Origin: Bacillota bacterium | GTDB taxonomy: Bacteria > Bacillota > Limnochordia > DTU080 | Direction of reading: 5' to 3' | Length of the DNA stretch: 44,767 nucleotides | Assembly (NCBI GenBank): GCA_012840225.1 | Contig: DULU01000110.1 | Span: 1 to 44,767, forward strand | Shown here: piece by piece, positions 31,230 through 38,780 of the stretch | Layout: each line of letters starts with the position of its first letter | Numbering within the stretch: position 1 is the first letter of the stretch | Translations under genes and position numbers: made by a program | Notes under the pieces: model-generated | The model's input: only the letters and a program-made list of their open reading frames with translations | Told to the model about the DNA's origin: nothing | The model's database searches: none

Positions 31230-32318
31230 ATGAACAAAGTTGAGAAAGCATTAATGCACGGGTTATTCGTGCACCTACACCACAACATAGACAAGGCGAT
31301 CGATTTCGGCGTATTCAAAGAGCTGAATGAACTCGTCGCCAAAAATTCGCCGGGTAGCCTGTTGATCGGTCCCGACGCCAATGACGACGCCGCCGTATTC
31401 CGCATGCCCGGAGACGACGGCCTGATGGTGGCCAAAATGGAAAGCCACTGCTCGCCATGTGTACCCAGGCCATATGACGCCGCAGCCACCGGAGCCGGCG
31501 GGGCTATGAGGGATGTGGTGGCGATGGGCGCCCGTCCGCTGTTCCTCCTGGATTTTATCGGTACCAGGCCCCTGGACGAGGAAGTGATCGTAGGGCCTTG
31601 CGGCTTCAAAGGCCGGTGCACCTGCGGTAATTGCCGGACCATGACGAGTGGAGAAAGAATAAACATCATGGTCCGGGGCATCAGAGATATGTGCCGCACC
31701 ATGGGCGTATTTGTCATCGGCGGCGGCCTCTCCACCTCCTTCAGCGATATTGTGCCGGCTGTGGTGGTGGCGGTGATCGGTCGCTTGGTAGGGGACAAGC
31801 CGTTGACCAAACCGGCGAAGAATGCCGGCGACAGGCTGCTATTGGTAGGTAAGACCGGCAACGACGGCAACGACACTCTGTTCCGGGCCGGTTTGGTGGA
31901 TGTGATGCGCCCGGCGGAAGCTTTGTTTGAGGAAGAGAAAATCACTATGGAAGCTTCGCTGGCCGCCATAGAGACCGGAAAGATCAATGCCTGCTCCGAT
32001 CTGGGAGCGGCGGGCATTGGGGCGGCAGTATGCGAATCCGTGCGCTACGGCGGCTTGGGCGCCCGGGTGGATCTGTCCAAAGTGCCCTGCAAAGTAGACA
32101 ACATCACCCCGGAAGAGATCCTGATCTGCGAGACGCAAGCCCGTATGCTCTTCCAGGTGGCGCCGGAAAATGTGGCCGAAGTGATGGCGAGGATCCGGGC
32201 CAAGGGTGCCGAAGTGGCCGAGATCGGCGAAGTGACCGCCGACAATAAAGCTATCTTCGTCTACGGGGACAAGCCCATCGCCACGATACCCAACACCCCG
32301 CCCAAAGATCTGGTGTAG
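31230..32318 (+). CDS. PurL-like AIR-synthase-family protein with cysteine cluster
   Basis: 362 residues, about half the size of PurL. GAGGAGG eight bases before ATG 31230 fixes the start, although the frame is open further up. The AIR-synthase fold shows DANDDAAVF (49-57), YDAAATGAGGAMRDVVAMGA (82-101), GVFVIGGG (159-166), GKTGNDGNDT, CSDLGAAGIG and ICETQARMLFQVAPENV, all matching PurL blocks. PurL, HypE, ThiL and SelD use this fold to activate an oxygen with ATP. Here ESHCSPC (71-77) replaces the SHNHPS block, and an extra C124-x5-C130-x-C132-x2-C135 cluster (GPCGFKGRCTCGNC) could hold a metal. It is not SelD, whose N-terminal Cys/Sec-Lys motif is absent. Function unknown. Confidence 0.82.
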   Translation: MNKVEKALMHGLFVHLHHNIDKAIDFGVFKELNELVAKNSPGSLLIGPDANDDAAVFRMPGDDGLMVAKMESHCSPCVPRPYDAAATGAGGAMRDVVAMGARPLFLLDFIGTRPLDEEVIVGPCGFKGRCTCGNCRTMTSGERINIMVRGIRDMCRTMGVFVIGGGLSTSFSDIVPAVVVAVIGRLVGDKPLTKPAKNAGDRLLLVGKTGNDGNDTLFRAGLVDVMRPAEALFEEEKITMEASLAAIETGKINACSDLGAAGIGAAVCESVRYGGLGARVDLSKVPCKVDNITPEEILICETQARMLFQVAPENVAEVMARIRAKGAEVAEIGEVTADNKAIFVYGDKPIATIPNTPPKDLV

Positions 32319-32353
32319 TATCGTTTAGTGAAGTGTAGTGCAGAAGGCGGGCA

Positions 32354-32638
32354 TCAAGCAAACCTGACGGCGGCGAGCAGCCAGAGGACAAACAGCAGAT
32401 TGGTGATGCTGTCGACCATCTTCTCGCCCTCGCCGCCGCCTGCTGATTGCCTTTTACCCGAGCGGACCCACGACGTCAATAAATCCTCAAGCGGCCCGAC
32501 GGTCAATATGGCTCCGGCAATACATAAGGAAGCGATCGACCCGTCCGACAAAAAGCGGATTATCCCGTAAACCACCGTAATAGTGCCGCACACCCAGCTC
32601 AGAAAATTCAGGAGGCTGATTTTGTCAGCCGATGCCAT
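32354..32638 (-). CDS. Small two-helix membrane protein
   Basis: 94 residues from the ATG at 32638, which has GGGAGG seven bases before it (the ATG at 32644 is too close). Two hydrophobic segments: ~10-50 (NFLSWVCGTITVVYGIIRFL and SLCIAGAILTVG) and the C-terminal ITNLLFVLWLLAAVRF, joined by a charged, glycine-rich stretch. No family recognised. It is divergent from the membrane protein at 32768. Confidence 0.55.
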   Translation of the reverse strand: MASADKISLLNFLSWVCGTITVVYGIIRFLSDGSIASLCIAGAILTVGPLEDLLTSWVRSGKRQSAGGGEGEKMVDSITNLLFVLWLLAAVRFA

Positions 32639-32705
32639 AGACATTCCTCCCGCCTAAACATATGCCCCCAGCGAAGAGAGCAGAACCAAATGGTGACCAA
32701 GTGGT

Positions 32706-32736
32706 TTGAATGGTCTTCCTGCGGATAAACTATAAT
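32706..32736 (+). promoter_or_regulatory. Candidate promoter of the membrane protein at 32768
   Basis: TTGAAT, 19-bp spacer, TATAAT, 32 bases before the ATG. Confidence 0.45.
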
Positions 32737-32767
32737 GTAAACCTGGTGGCGGGAGGTACGGCACATT

Positions 32768-33217
32768 ATGCCGAAAGACTGGATCATCTTCGGGGTCTTG
32801 GCAGGGTTTGTGGGTAACATCGTTAAAGAAGCCCTGGCCTGGATCTTATATGCCTTTGGCTGGGTACGCTACACCTTCGTCCACATCGGCGCCGGCTATT
32901 TTGTAGATGCCGAATTTATAGATAATCCGGTCAGCCTCCTGACCGGATTTATAGCCGATTGGGTGGTGGCGGGCACGATCGGTGTGATTATAGTTTATTT
33001 GCTGCGGATCACCGGCAGCGACTATGCCATCCTGAAGGGAGTCGGCATCGGCGCCGTCACCTACCTCTTGTTCTATGGGGCTTTGATGGCTCTGGATGTC
33101 ACTCGCGCCAGCCTCCTCACCCCGCTCCCCAACCTGCTCCTCTTTTTCCCGCACTTGCTCTATGGTGGCATTGCCGGCTGGTTTGCCGAGAAATACGGCC
33201 GCAAAACCCGCCTATAG
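32768..33217 (+). CDS. Small membrane protein, paralogue of the one at 30619
   Basis: 149 residues with hydrophobic segments at ~5-30 (IIFGVLAGFVGNIVKEALAW), ~55-80 (LLTGFIADWVVAGTIGVIIV), ~92-113 and ~120-140 (PNLLLFFPHLLYGGIAGWF). The same family as the 164-residue protein two genes upstream. GGGAGG lies before the ATG. Its stop codon directly abuts the stop codon of the convergent Nif3-like gene (33217/33218), with no terminator between. Confidence 0.75.
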   Translation: MPKDWIIFGVLAGFVGNIVKEALAWILYAFGWVRYTFVHIGAGYFVDAEFIDNPVSLLTGFIADWVVAGTIGVIIVYLLRITGSDYAILKGVGIGAVTYLLFYGALMALDVTRASLLTPLPNLLLFFPHLLYGGIAGWFAEKYGRKTRL

Positions 33218-33994
33218 TCATCTAACTTGCCAGGGGCGAAGCTGTTCGTGGAAGTGAACAGGGATACCAGGGCAGGCTGCGGCAAACATCTCGGTAAACA
33301 CCCGCAGTCCCGGCGTCTCACTCACCACATGGGAGGTTTCAATGATGGGGATATCCAGGTCATAGGCGGCATGCATTACATATTCATCGCATTCGCCGCA
33401 GAGCAACACATCCGCTCCCATATCCACCATCTGGTGCACATATTTGATGTTTAGAGCCAGCCCCAGTCCTCCCCAGGGCAGGCCGGCTTTGCTCACCACC
33501 CGCTTCGGGTCGCCGCATACCCTCACCTCTCCCACGCCAAAAGTCGCCTTACCCCTTTCGGCGAGCTCTTCTACGGTGGTCGGCTGCATGTCGAAGACAT
33601 GAGAGAAGTGCTCCACCTTTACCGGACAGTCCAAGCCCCACAGGCGGGCAAAGGTGCCGTAGATGCACAAGCGGTCTAGAGAGGCGTGAGCCCTGAAGAC
33701 CGTCACCTCTCCTTTGGCCAAAGCATCCACCCTTTGCCGGTTAACTTTCCAGCTCAAATAACGTTCCCTATGCGGATCGCTGATGACATAAGGATAAAAC
33801 AGATCCTCATGGCAGATGATCAAGTTGCAGTTTTTTTCCTGGGCAGCCTTGATGGCATCAAGCCTCGCCTTCCAGCATACCAATACACCGGTCACGGTCA
33901 TCTGCAGATCGCCGTAACAGAAATATTCTTCATGATTAAAGCTGCCTACCATCTCTTTTAACTTATCTATGACCTCAGTTGCTTTCACCGGCAT
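33218..33994 (-). CDS. Nif3/DUF34-family protein
   Basis: 258 residues, close to the usual single-domain Nif3 size. FCYGDLQMTVTGVLVCWKAR (25-44), LIICHEDLFY (58-67) in the place of the usual I-x-H-H-P metal motif, FRAHASLDR (~99-107) for the second metal site, and VLLCGECDEYVMHAAYDLDI with ETSHV near the C-terminus. Nif3 proteins bind a di-metal centre; an activity on nucleotides or coenzyme repair has been proposed but the function is still open. GAGGAGGGTGG precedes the ATG. The replacement of the second His by Glu is noteworthy. Confidence 0.8.
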   Translation of the reverse strand: MPVKATEVIDKLKEMVGSFNHEEYFCYGDLQMTVTGVLVCWKARLDAIKAAQEKNCNLIICHEDLFYPYVISDPHRERYLSWKVNRQRVDALAKGEVTVFRAHASLDRLCIYGTFARLWGLDCPVKVEHFSHVFDMQPTTVEELAERGKATFGVGEVRVCGDPKRVVSKAGLPWGGLGLALNIKYVHQMVDMGADVLLCGECDEYVMHAAYDLDIPIIETSHVVSETPGLRVFTEMFAAACPGIPVHFHEQLRPWQVR

Positions 33995-34158
33995 CCACCC
34001 TCCTCATACATCATCAAATATAGCAGGCATCCTTTCAACAGGCAAAGCGGTAGAGGATAATCAGTTGACACCGGCCAATTTAACATTTAAAATTAACGAA
34101 CTCGCCGGCAGGAACCGGCATATGTCGCTGAAGAGTCTACGACTGGAGGCTTCCCGCC

Positions 34159-35532
34159 TTGTCCATCGTGTCCGACAAACCGAACATCCCGAACATGCCG
34201 AATATCCTCTTTATTCTCGCCGATGATCTGGGTTGGAACGATGTCGGCTACCATGGTTCGCCGATCCGTACACCCAACATCGACCGGTTGGTAGCTACAG
34301 GTGTCGAGCTGGACTACCATTATGTATGCCCGGTTTGTACCCCGACTCGTACCGCTCTCCTGACCGGACGGTACCCGGGGCGTTTCGGCAAGCACGCCAC
34401 CGTCCCCAGCAACGATCCTATCCTCCCCGATCGCTATGAAACCCTGGCCGGAGCCCTGCGTCGGGCGGGCTACGATACGGGACTGTTCGGTAAATGGCAC
34501 CTGGGTTCACGCAGTGAATATGGCCCGAATGCCTACGGCTTCAACACCGCCTACGGCAGCCTGGCCGGCGGGGTGGATCCATACAATCACTGTTATAAGC
34601 GCGGCCCCTATATGAAGACCTGGCATCGCAACGGCAGCCTCATCGACGAACCTGGCCATGTTACGGATCTGATCGCCGGGGAAGCCTGCCGCTGGATCGC
34701 CGCTCGTTCCGACACTTGCAACACTTCCGACACTTCCGGCACCCCCAGATCCCCCTGGTTTTGCTATGTTCCCTTTACCGCCGTACATATCCCGGTCGAT
34801 GTGCCGAGCGCTTGGCTGGACAAGTATGCAGACAAGAAATATGACGACGACCCGGCACGGGATATGTCATATAAACGTTATGCCGCCTACACCAGCCACA
34901 TGGATGCCGCCGTCGGCCGCCTGATCGATACTTTGAAAGAACATAACCAGTTTCATAACACCATCGTGGTCTTTGCCTCGGACAATGGCGCCACCATGCA
35001 GGTCAGGGGCGATCTGGATAACTATCCCGGCTGGCACTGGCCTGCTCCCCGCCTCGGTAGCAATGCTCCTTTGAGAGGCCAAAAAGCGCAGCTATATGAA
35101 GGCGGGATCCGCACGCCGGCAGTTATCTCCTGGCCCGGCATTTTGTCCCCCGGTAAGTGCTCGGTGCCGATTCACGTGGTAGACTGGATGCCGACCTTCA
35201 CCAAGCTGGTCGGTTATTGCCCGGAGAGCGATCCCCAGTGGGATGGAATGGATATCTGGCCGGTGATTGCCGGTTCCCCCACCGCCTCCCCCGCCTCCAG
35301 ATCATTCTATTGGAACCTCCGGGGTACCCAATTCGCCGTGCGCCGGGGGCCGTGGAAATTGATCTTGGATGAGGCGGCGGAAAAATGCGAGCTGTTTAAC
35401 CTGGAGGCCGATCCCCATGAGCAAAACGAGCTCAGCGCGGCACTTCCGGAGATTGTCGGGCAACTGAAAGATGTGATCGCCGCCGAGCGGCAAAAGGACG
35501 ATAGCTCCAAGCGCCCGGATGCTCCCAATTGA
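34159..35532 (+). CDS. Type I sulfatase (Cys-type, formylglycine-dependent)
   Basis: 457 residues. ILFILADDLGWNDVGYHGSP (16-35) gives the metal-binding Asp pair, and C60-T-P-T-R64 is the C-x-P-x-R motif whose cysteine is turned into formylglycine. GKWHLG (111-116), ASDNGA (~275), GQKAQLYEGGIRTPAVISWP split near 310-325, and GPWKLI follow. It would remove sulfate esters from sugars. No signal peptide is seen, so it should act inside on imported oligosaccharides. Start TTG 34159 with GGAGG ten bases before. A nine-base repeat (34711-34745) encodes an inserted DTCNTSDTSGTP. No activating enzyme gene (anSME or FGE) is in the window. Confidence 0.9.
   Translation: MSIVSDKPNIPNMPNILFILADDLGWNDVGYHGSPIRTPNIDRLVATGVELDYHYVCPVCTPTRTALLTGRYPGRFGKHATVPSNDPILPDRYETLAGALRRAGYDTGLFGKWHLGSRSEYGPNAYGFNTAYGSLAGGVDPYNHCYKRGPYMKTWHRNGSLIDEPGHVTDLIAGEACRWIAARSDTCNTSDTSGTPRSPWFCYVPFTAVHIPVDVPSAWLDKYADKKYDDDPARDMSYKRYAAYTSHMDAAVGRLIDTLKEHNQFHNTIVVFASDNGATMQVRGDLDNYPGWHWPAPRLGSNAPLRGQKAQLYEGGIRTPAVISWPGILSPGKCSVPIHVVDWMPTFTKLVGYCPESDPQWDGMDIWPVIAGSPTASPASRSFYWNLRGTQFAVRRGPWKLILDEAAEKCELFNLEADPHEQNELSAALPEIVGQLKDVIAAERQKDDSSKRPDAPN
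34711..34745 (+). repeat. In-frame nine-base repeat in the sulfatase
   Basis: Repeats of ACACTTCCG-like units, encoding D-T-x-N/D/G-T-S. A similar small repeat (CCGAACATC/CCGAACATG/CCGAATATC) lies at 34181-34207 near the start of the gene. Confidence 0.6.
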
Positions 35533-35585
35533 GCGGCCGGGGGGAGATATAAATGAGGAAATAAAAAGAAGGAAGGATGGTCAAA

Positions 35586-36491
35586 ATGGCTCGTAAAACC
35601 CTCACCGCCGCCATAAAAGAAGGGCGTATCCTCATTTCCGACGGTGCCTGGGGGACTTTCCTGTTGAGCAAGGGGCTGCAAATCGGCGAGTGCCCGGAAC
35701 TGTGGTGCTTGGAAAGACCCGACGATGTGCTGGATATCGCCAAAGCTTATGTGGCGGCCGGCTCGGATATAATCGGCACCAACAGCTTCGGCGGTTCCCG
35801 TTTCAAACTGGAAGGTTATGGCTTGGGCGAGAGGGTGCGGGAGATCAACCAAGCCGCCGCCTCCCTCTCCAGGAAAGCCGCCGGCGAGGACAGGTGGGTC
35901 ATGGCTTCCATGGGGCCCACGGGGAAGATCTTGCTGATGGGGGAGGTAACTGAAGAAGAATTGTATATCGCCTTCAAGGAACAAGCGACGGCGCTGGCTG
36001 CCGGCGGTGCAGACGCCCTCTGCATCGAGACCATGAGCGCCATCGACGAAGCCGTCATTGCCGTCAAGGCCGCCAAGGAAAACACGGCCTGTCAGGTTAT
36101 CTGCACTTTCACCTTCAGCAAAACGCTGAAAGGCGAATACAGAACGATGATGGGTGTCGCCCCTCAGGAGGCGGCTGAAGCCGCAGTGCAGGCCGGAGCC
36201 GACATCATCGGCACCAATTGCGGCAATGGCGCGGCAGGCATGGTGGATATCGTCAAGCAGATGCGCGCCGCCCTGTCCGATGTGCCGCTGATCGTTCAAG
36301 CCAACGCCGGCATGCCGCAGAATATCAACGGCATGGATGTCTTTCCCGAAACCCCGGAAGTGATGGCTTCATATGTGGAGCAGCTGATCGAGGCCGGAGC
36401 CAATATCATCGGCGGTTGCTGCGGCACCACTCCCGGGCATATAAAAGCCATCAAAGCCGCCGCCCTCCGGGTGGGAAACACCGGAAGATAG
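35586..36491 (+). CDS. Homocysteine S-methyltransferase-family protein (BHMT/MetH N-domain type)
   Basis: About 301 residues. ILISDGAWGTFLLSKGL (~15-31), GTNSFGGSRFKL (~60) and the zinc ligands in GTNCGNG (~210) and GGCCGTTP (~278-285) define the TIM-barrel family that moves a methyl group to homocysteine. It is a stand-alone catalytic domain without a cobalamin module, so a partner methyl donor or a corrinoid protein must come from elsewhere. ATG 35586 fits GGAAGG better than the ATG at 35577. It lies 53 bases behind the sulfatase; the functional link is unclear. A bidirectional terminator follows. Confidence 0.88.
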   Translation: MARKTLTAAIKEGRILISDGAWGTFLLSKGLQIGECPELWCLERPDDVLDIAKAYVAAGSDIIGTNSFGGSRFKLEGYGLGERVREINQAAASLSRKAAGEDRWVMASMGPTGKILLMGEVTEEELYIAFKEQATALAAGGADALCIETMSAIDEAVIAVKAAKENTACQVICTFTFSKTLKGEYRTMMGVAPQEAAEAAVQAGADIIGTNCGNGAAGMVDIVKQMRAALSDVPLIVQANAGMPQNINGMDVFPETPEVMASYVEQLIEAGANIIGGCCGTTPGHIKAIKAAALRVGNTGR

Positions 36492-36540
36492 CCGGCGGCA
36501 ACCGACCACATTTAAAGACACCCGAAACAGCTTAAGAAAA

Positions 36541-36580
36541 CTGCCGGCGACGCCTGTTTAGGCGCCGCCGGTATTTTTAT
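36541..36580. terminator. Bidirectional terminator between methyltransferase and selenoprotein glutaredoxin
   Basis: CCGGCG-A-CGCC-TGTTTA-GGCG-C-CGCCGG (36544-36571) is followed by TATTTTTATT on the plus strand and by AGTTTTCTT on the minus strand. It serves both convergent genes; on the minus strand the stem includes the last codons and stop of the glutaredoxin. Confidence 0.85.
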
Positions 36581-36809
36581 TGATCAGTTGCAACAACTTG
36601 GCCTGGTCAAAGCCGCGGACCACTTCGCCGTCGATCACGGTGACGGGCACGCCCATGCCCGCATTCAGGCTGAAAAATTCATTCAAAGCTTCCCGGTCCA
36701 CATCTACCTTGCGTTCGACATATGCGACGTTGTGGCGTGAAAGAAACTCTTTCACCAAGGTGCAATACGGTCAGGTTTGCGTGGTGTAGACTTTTACATC
36801 CATTGCCAC
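36558..36809 (-). CDS. Glutaredoxin-like selenoprotein (UGA read as selenocysteine in U-P-Y-C)
   Basis: The frame runs from GTG 36809 (GGAGGAGG eight bases before it) or ATG 36803 through an in-frame TGA at 36771-36773 to TAA at 36558. From the ATG it reads VKVYTTQT-U-PYCTLVKEFL, where U is the TGA. It stands exactly where glutaredoxins and NrdH proteins have the first Cys of C-P-Y-C, preceded by the usual beta strand. The rest is a complete glutaredoxin fold: the cis-proline GVPVTVIDG and VVRGFDQAKL. About 81-83 residues, the normal length. A hairpin with SECIS properties begins 15 bases after the TGA. It would reduce disulfides with a selenolate nucleophile. The alternative, a pseudogene by one point mutation, is possible but the hairpin argues against it. 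Ordinary gene callers would start it at GTG 36758 and lose the active site. Confidence 0.8.
36737..36755 (-). promoter_or_regulatory. Candidate bacterial SECIS element
   Basis: Minus-strand hairpin GTGAAAG-AGTTT-CTTTCAC: perfect 7-bp stem, 5-nt loop, with G as second loop base. The loop G is 23 nt behind the UGA. These values fit the published bacterial SECIS rules (G among the first two loop bases, 16-37 nt from UGA). Confidence 0.7.
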
Positions 36810-37048
36810 GGCCAACGCCTCCTCCTCTTTTGCCTTTTTCCCTTTCCGTTACTTGGCCTGCTTTTGTCAATATTCACCCTTGCTGCCGCCTTTATTCGCT
36901 ACCTTTTCTCCGGCACCCTTCCCATCCCCTCCACATATGCAACATCCGGAAAGGAAGTTGATCATCTCTGCTGGAAATAATACGGGAACTACCTTGACGG
37001 AAACTATCTTGGCGGTAAGTCCTGTGAATTGGAGAAATATAGAAGCTC

Positions 37049-37579
37049 ATGCGTGTACCGGTATTTATCTACCACTTGGAGATGACTGATCCGGCGCAAC
37101 TGATCCCGGCCACAAGACCACTCGGCACTCCATTTACCTTGATGCAGGCTGAGATCCCTTGCCCTGAACTGAATAGATTTTTATACACAGCGGTAGGCAA
37201 AGATTATCATTGGACCGACCGCCTAAAATGGTCGGAGGCGGATTGGCGCAGCTACCTGGAAAGCGGGAATGTGGAGACATGGGTGGCATATGTATCGGGA
37301 ACCCCGGCCGGCTATTTCGAGTTGGAGAAGCAAACCGAAGGTAATGTGGAGATAGTGTATTTCGGCCTGTTGCCGCAGTTTACCGGGCAAGGGTTGGGAG
37401 GAGCGCTCCTGACGACCGCAGTGCAGCGGACATGGGCACTAGGCGCCAAGCGGGTCTGGGTCCACACCTGCTCCCTGGATCACCCCAATGCTCTGTCCTG
37501 TTACAAGGCTCGCGGTTTCCGCCTGTTTAAAATCGCCTCCGGCGAACAGGAAACCGGAATTCCTGAAATAAAACCATAA
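37049..37579 (+). CDS. GNAT-family N-acetyltransferase
   Basis: 176 residues. The acetyl-CoA-binding motif is VEIVYFGLLPQFTGQGLGGA (~107-126; Q-x-x-G-x-G/A pattern in QFTGQGLG), followed by LLTTAVQRTWALGAKRVWVH and HPNALSCYKARGFRLF, the typical motif B. It transfers an acetyl group to an unknown amine. It precedes the sugar oxidoreductase at 37600 by 20 bases, so an amino-sugar substrate is conceivable. There is no clear ribosome site before ATG 37049. Confidence 0.88.
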   Translation: MRVPVFIYHLEMTDPAQLIPATRPLGTPFTLMQAEIPCPELNRFLYTAVGKDYHWTDRLKWSEADWRSYLESGNVETWVAYVSGTPAGYFELEKQTEGNVEIVYFGLLPQFTGQGLGGALLTTAVQRTWALGAKRVWVHTCSLDHPNALSCYKARGFRLFKIASGEQETGIPEIKP

Positions 37580-37599
37580 CCTTCTGGAGGGATGCCTAT

Positions 37600-38718
37600 A
37601 TGCGCATCGGTCTTATCGGCGCATCCGGCCATTATGCGGCTGTTTTGAAAATATTGGCGGAAGAGATGCAGGGCTCGGGCTCAAACCAGTCGGAGGCGGG
37701 TAGAAGTCCGGCGGGACGCTCCGGTCGCCGGGGACACTCCGGGCCGGCTTATCTGGCGGCCATCGCCATGACCCATGAGACGGAGAAGGCCAAAATAGAG
37801 AGTGTACGCCGCCACCCGGCTTATCTAAAAGGCAAGACGGTGGAATATGATTCGGCTCAAACCATGTTGGCGCAGGCTGATCTGGATGCGGTCATCGTCA
37901 ATCCGCCATACGGCTGGACGGCTTCCTACATACTCCAAGCCCTGGAGAGAGGGATAGCTGTTTACAGCGAAAAGCCCTTAGCCACCAAGCTGGCCGACCT
38001 GGAGCTAATTCAGAAAAAGGCGCATCAGACCGCCACCCCTCTGGTAGCGATGTTTGAGTTGAGAGCCCATCCCGTAACAGCCACAGCGGCCCGGCTGGTA
38101 GCCGAAGGAGCCATCGGCCGACCCGTGCTGGCTTTCGGGCAGAAATCATATAAGCTCAATCCCGACGGAAGGCCGATCTGGTATGCCGACAGGGAGTTGT
38201 TCGGCGGCACCATCCCCTGGGTGGCCATTCACGCCATCGATTGGACGCGCTTTATCACCGGGTTGGAATTTGCCCAGGTATATGCCAGCGAAATATCTGT
38301 GGCCGCCGGCCGGCTCGCTCCTATCGCCACCGCCGGAGCTATCCACTTTACCTTCAGGCAAGGCGGCACTGCGGCGATCACCTTCGACTACCTGCGCCCT
38401 GCAGAAGCGGAAACCCACGGCGACGACCGCTTCCGCATTGCCGGCACGGAAGGGGTGCTCGAAGGCTCCCTGCCCAGGAACGAACTCCTCCTGATTCGCC
38501 GCGGTCAAGGTACCATCCAGCCGCCGCTTGATGAAACCAAGCCGCTTTTCCGCCGCTTTCTCGATGCTCTGTACGGCAAGACTCTACACGGCAAGGCGGA
38601 GATGCCGATGACGGCAGATGATGCTATAGCCAGCACACGGGCGGCTCTCTGGGCGCAGAAGGCAGCCGACGAAGGAAGCCTGCTGGATATTGCGGAAGGC
38701 AAAGATGTGGTCGGCTGA
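37600..38718 (+). CDS. Gfo/Idh/MocA-family oxidoreductase
   Basis: 372 residues. The nucleotide-binding site is GLIGASGHYAAVLKI (4-18), the catalytic lysine motif EKP (124-126), and IPWVAIHAIDWTRFITGLEF holds the catalytic His region. Residues 24-49 are an inserted low-complexity stretch (GSGSNQSEAGRSPAGRSGRR) in the place of the first helix-strand turn. It oxidises or reduces a sugar or derivative with NAD(P). CTGGAGGGAT precedes the ATG. It forms a run with the GNAT gene and the next Gfo gene. Confidence 0.88.
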   Translation: MRIGLIGASGHYAAVLKILAEEMQGSGSNQSEAGRSPAGRSGRRGHSGPAYLAAIAMTHETEKAKIESVRRHPAYLKGKTVEYDSAQTMLAQADLDAVIVNPPYGWTASYILQALERGIAVYSEKPLATKLADLELIQKKAHQTATPLVAMFELRAHPVTATAARLVAEGAIGRPVLAFGQKSYKLNPDGRPIWYADRELFGGTIPWVAIHAIDWTRFITGLEFAQVYASEISVAAGRLAPIATAGAIHFTFRQGGTAAITFDYLRPAEAETHGDDRFRIAGTEGVLEGSLPRNELLLIRRGQGTIQPPLDETKPLFRRFLDALYGKTLHGKAEMPMTADDAIASTRAALWAQKAADEGSLLDIAEGKDVVG

Positions 38719-38780
38719 CCAAAGCCTTGGCCATGATGCCTTGACCATGAAGCCTTGACCGCGAAAGGAGGCAATAGTCC

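Noticed and set aside
35533-35585. SAM or cobalamin riboswitch before the methyltransferase
   Set aside because: Only 53 bases separate it from the sulfatase, and no matching stems are visible.
35307-36299. 330-residue minus-strand frame opposite the sulfatase and methyltransferase
   Set aside because: It is antisense to two well-supported genes and has no recognisable domain; long antisense frames are common in GC-rich coding DNA.
36580-36980. Plus-strand frames overlapping the glutaredoxin region
   Set aside because: No homology, and the minus strand carries the conserved glutaredoxin fold.
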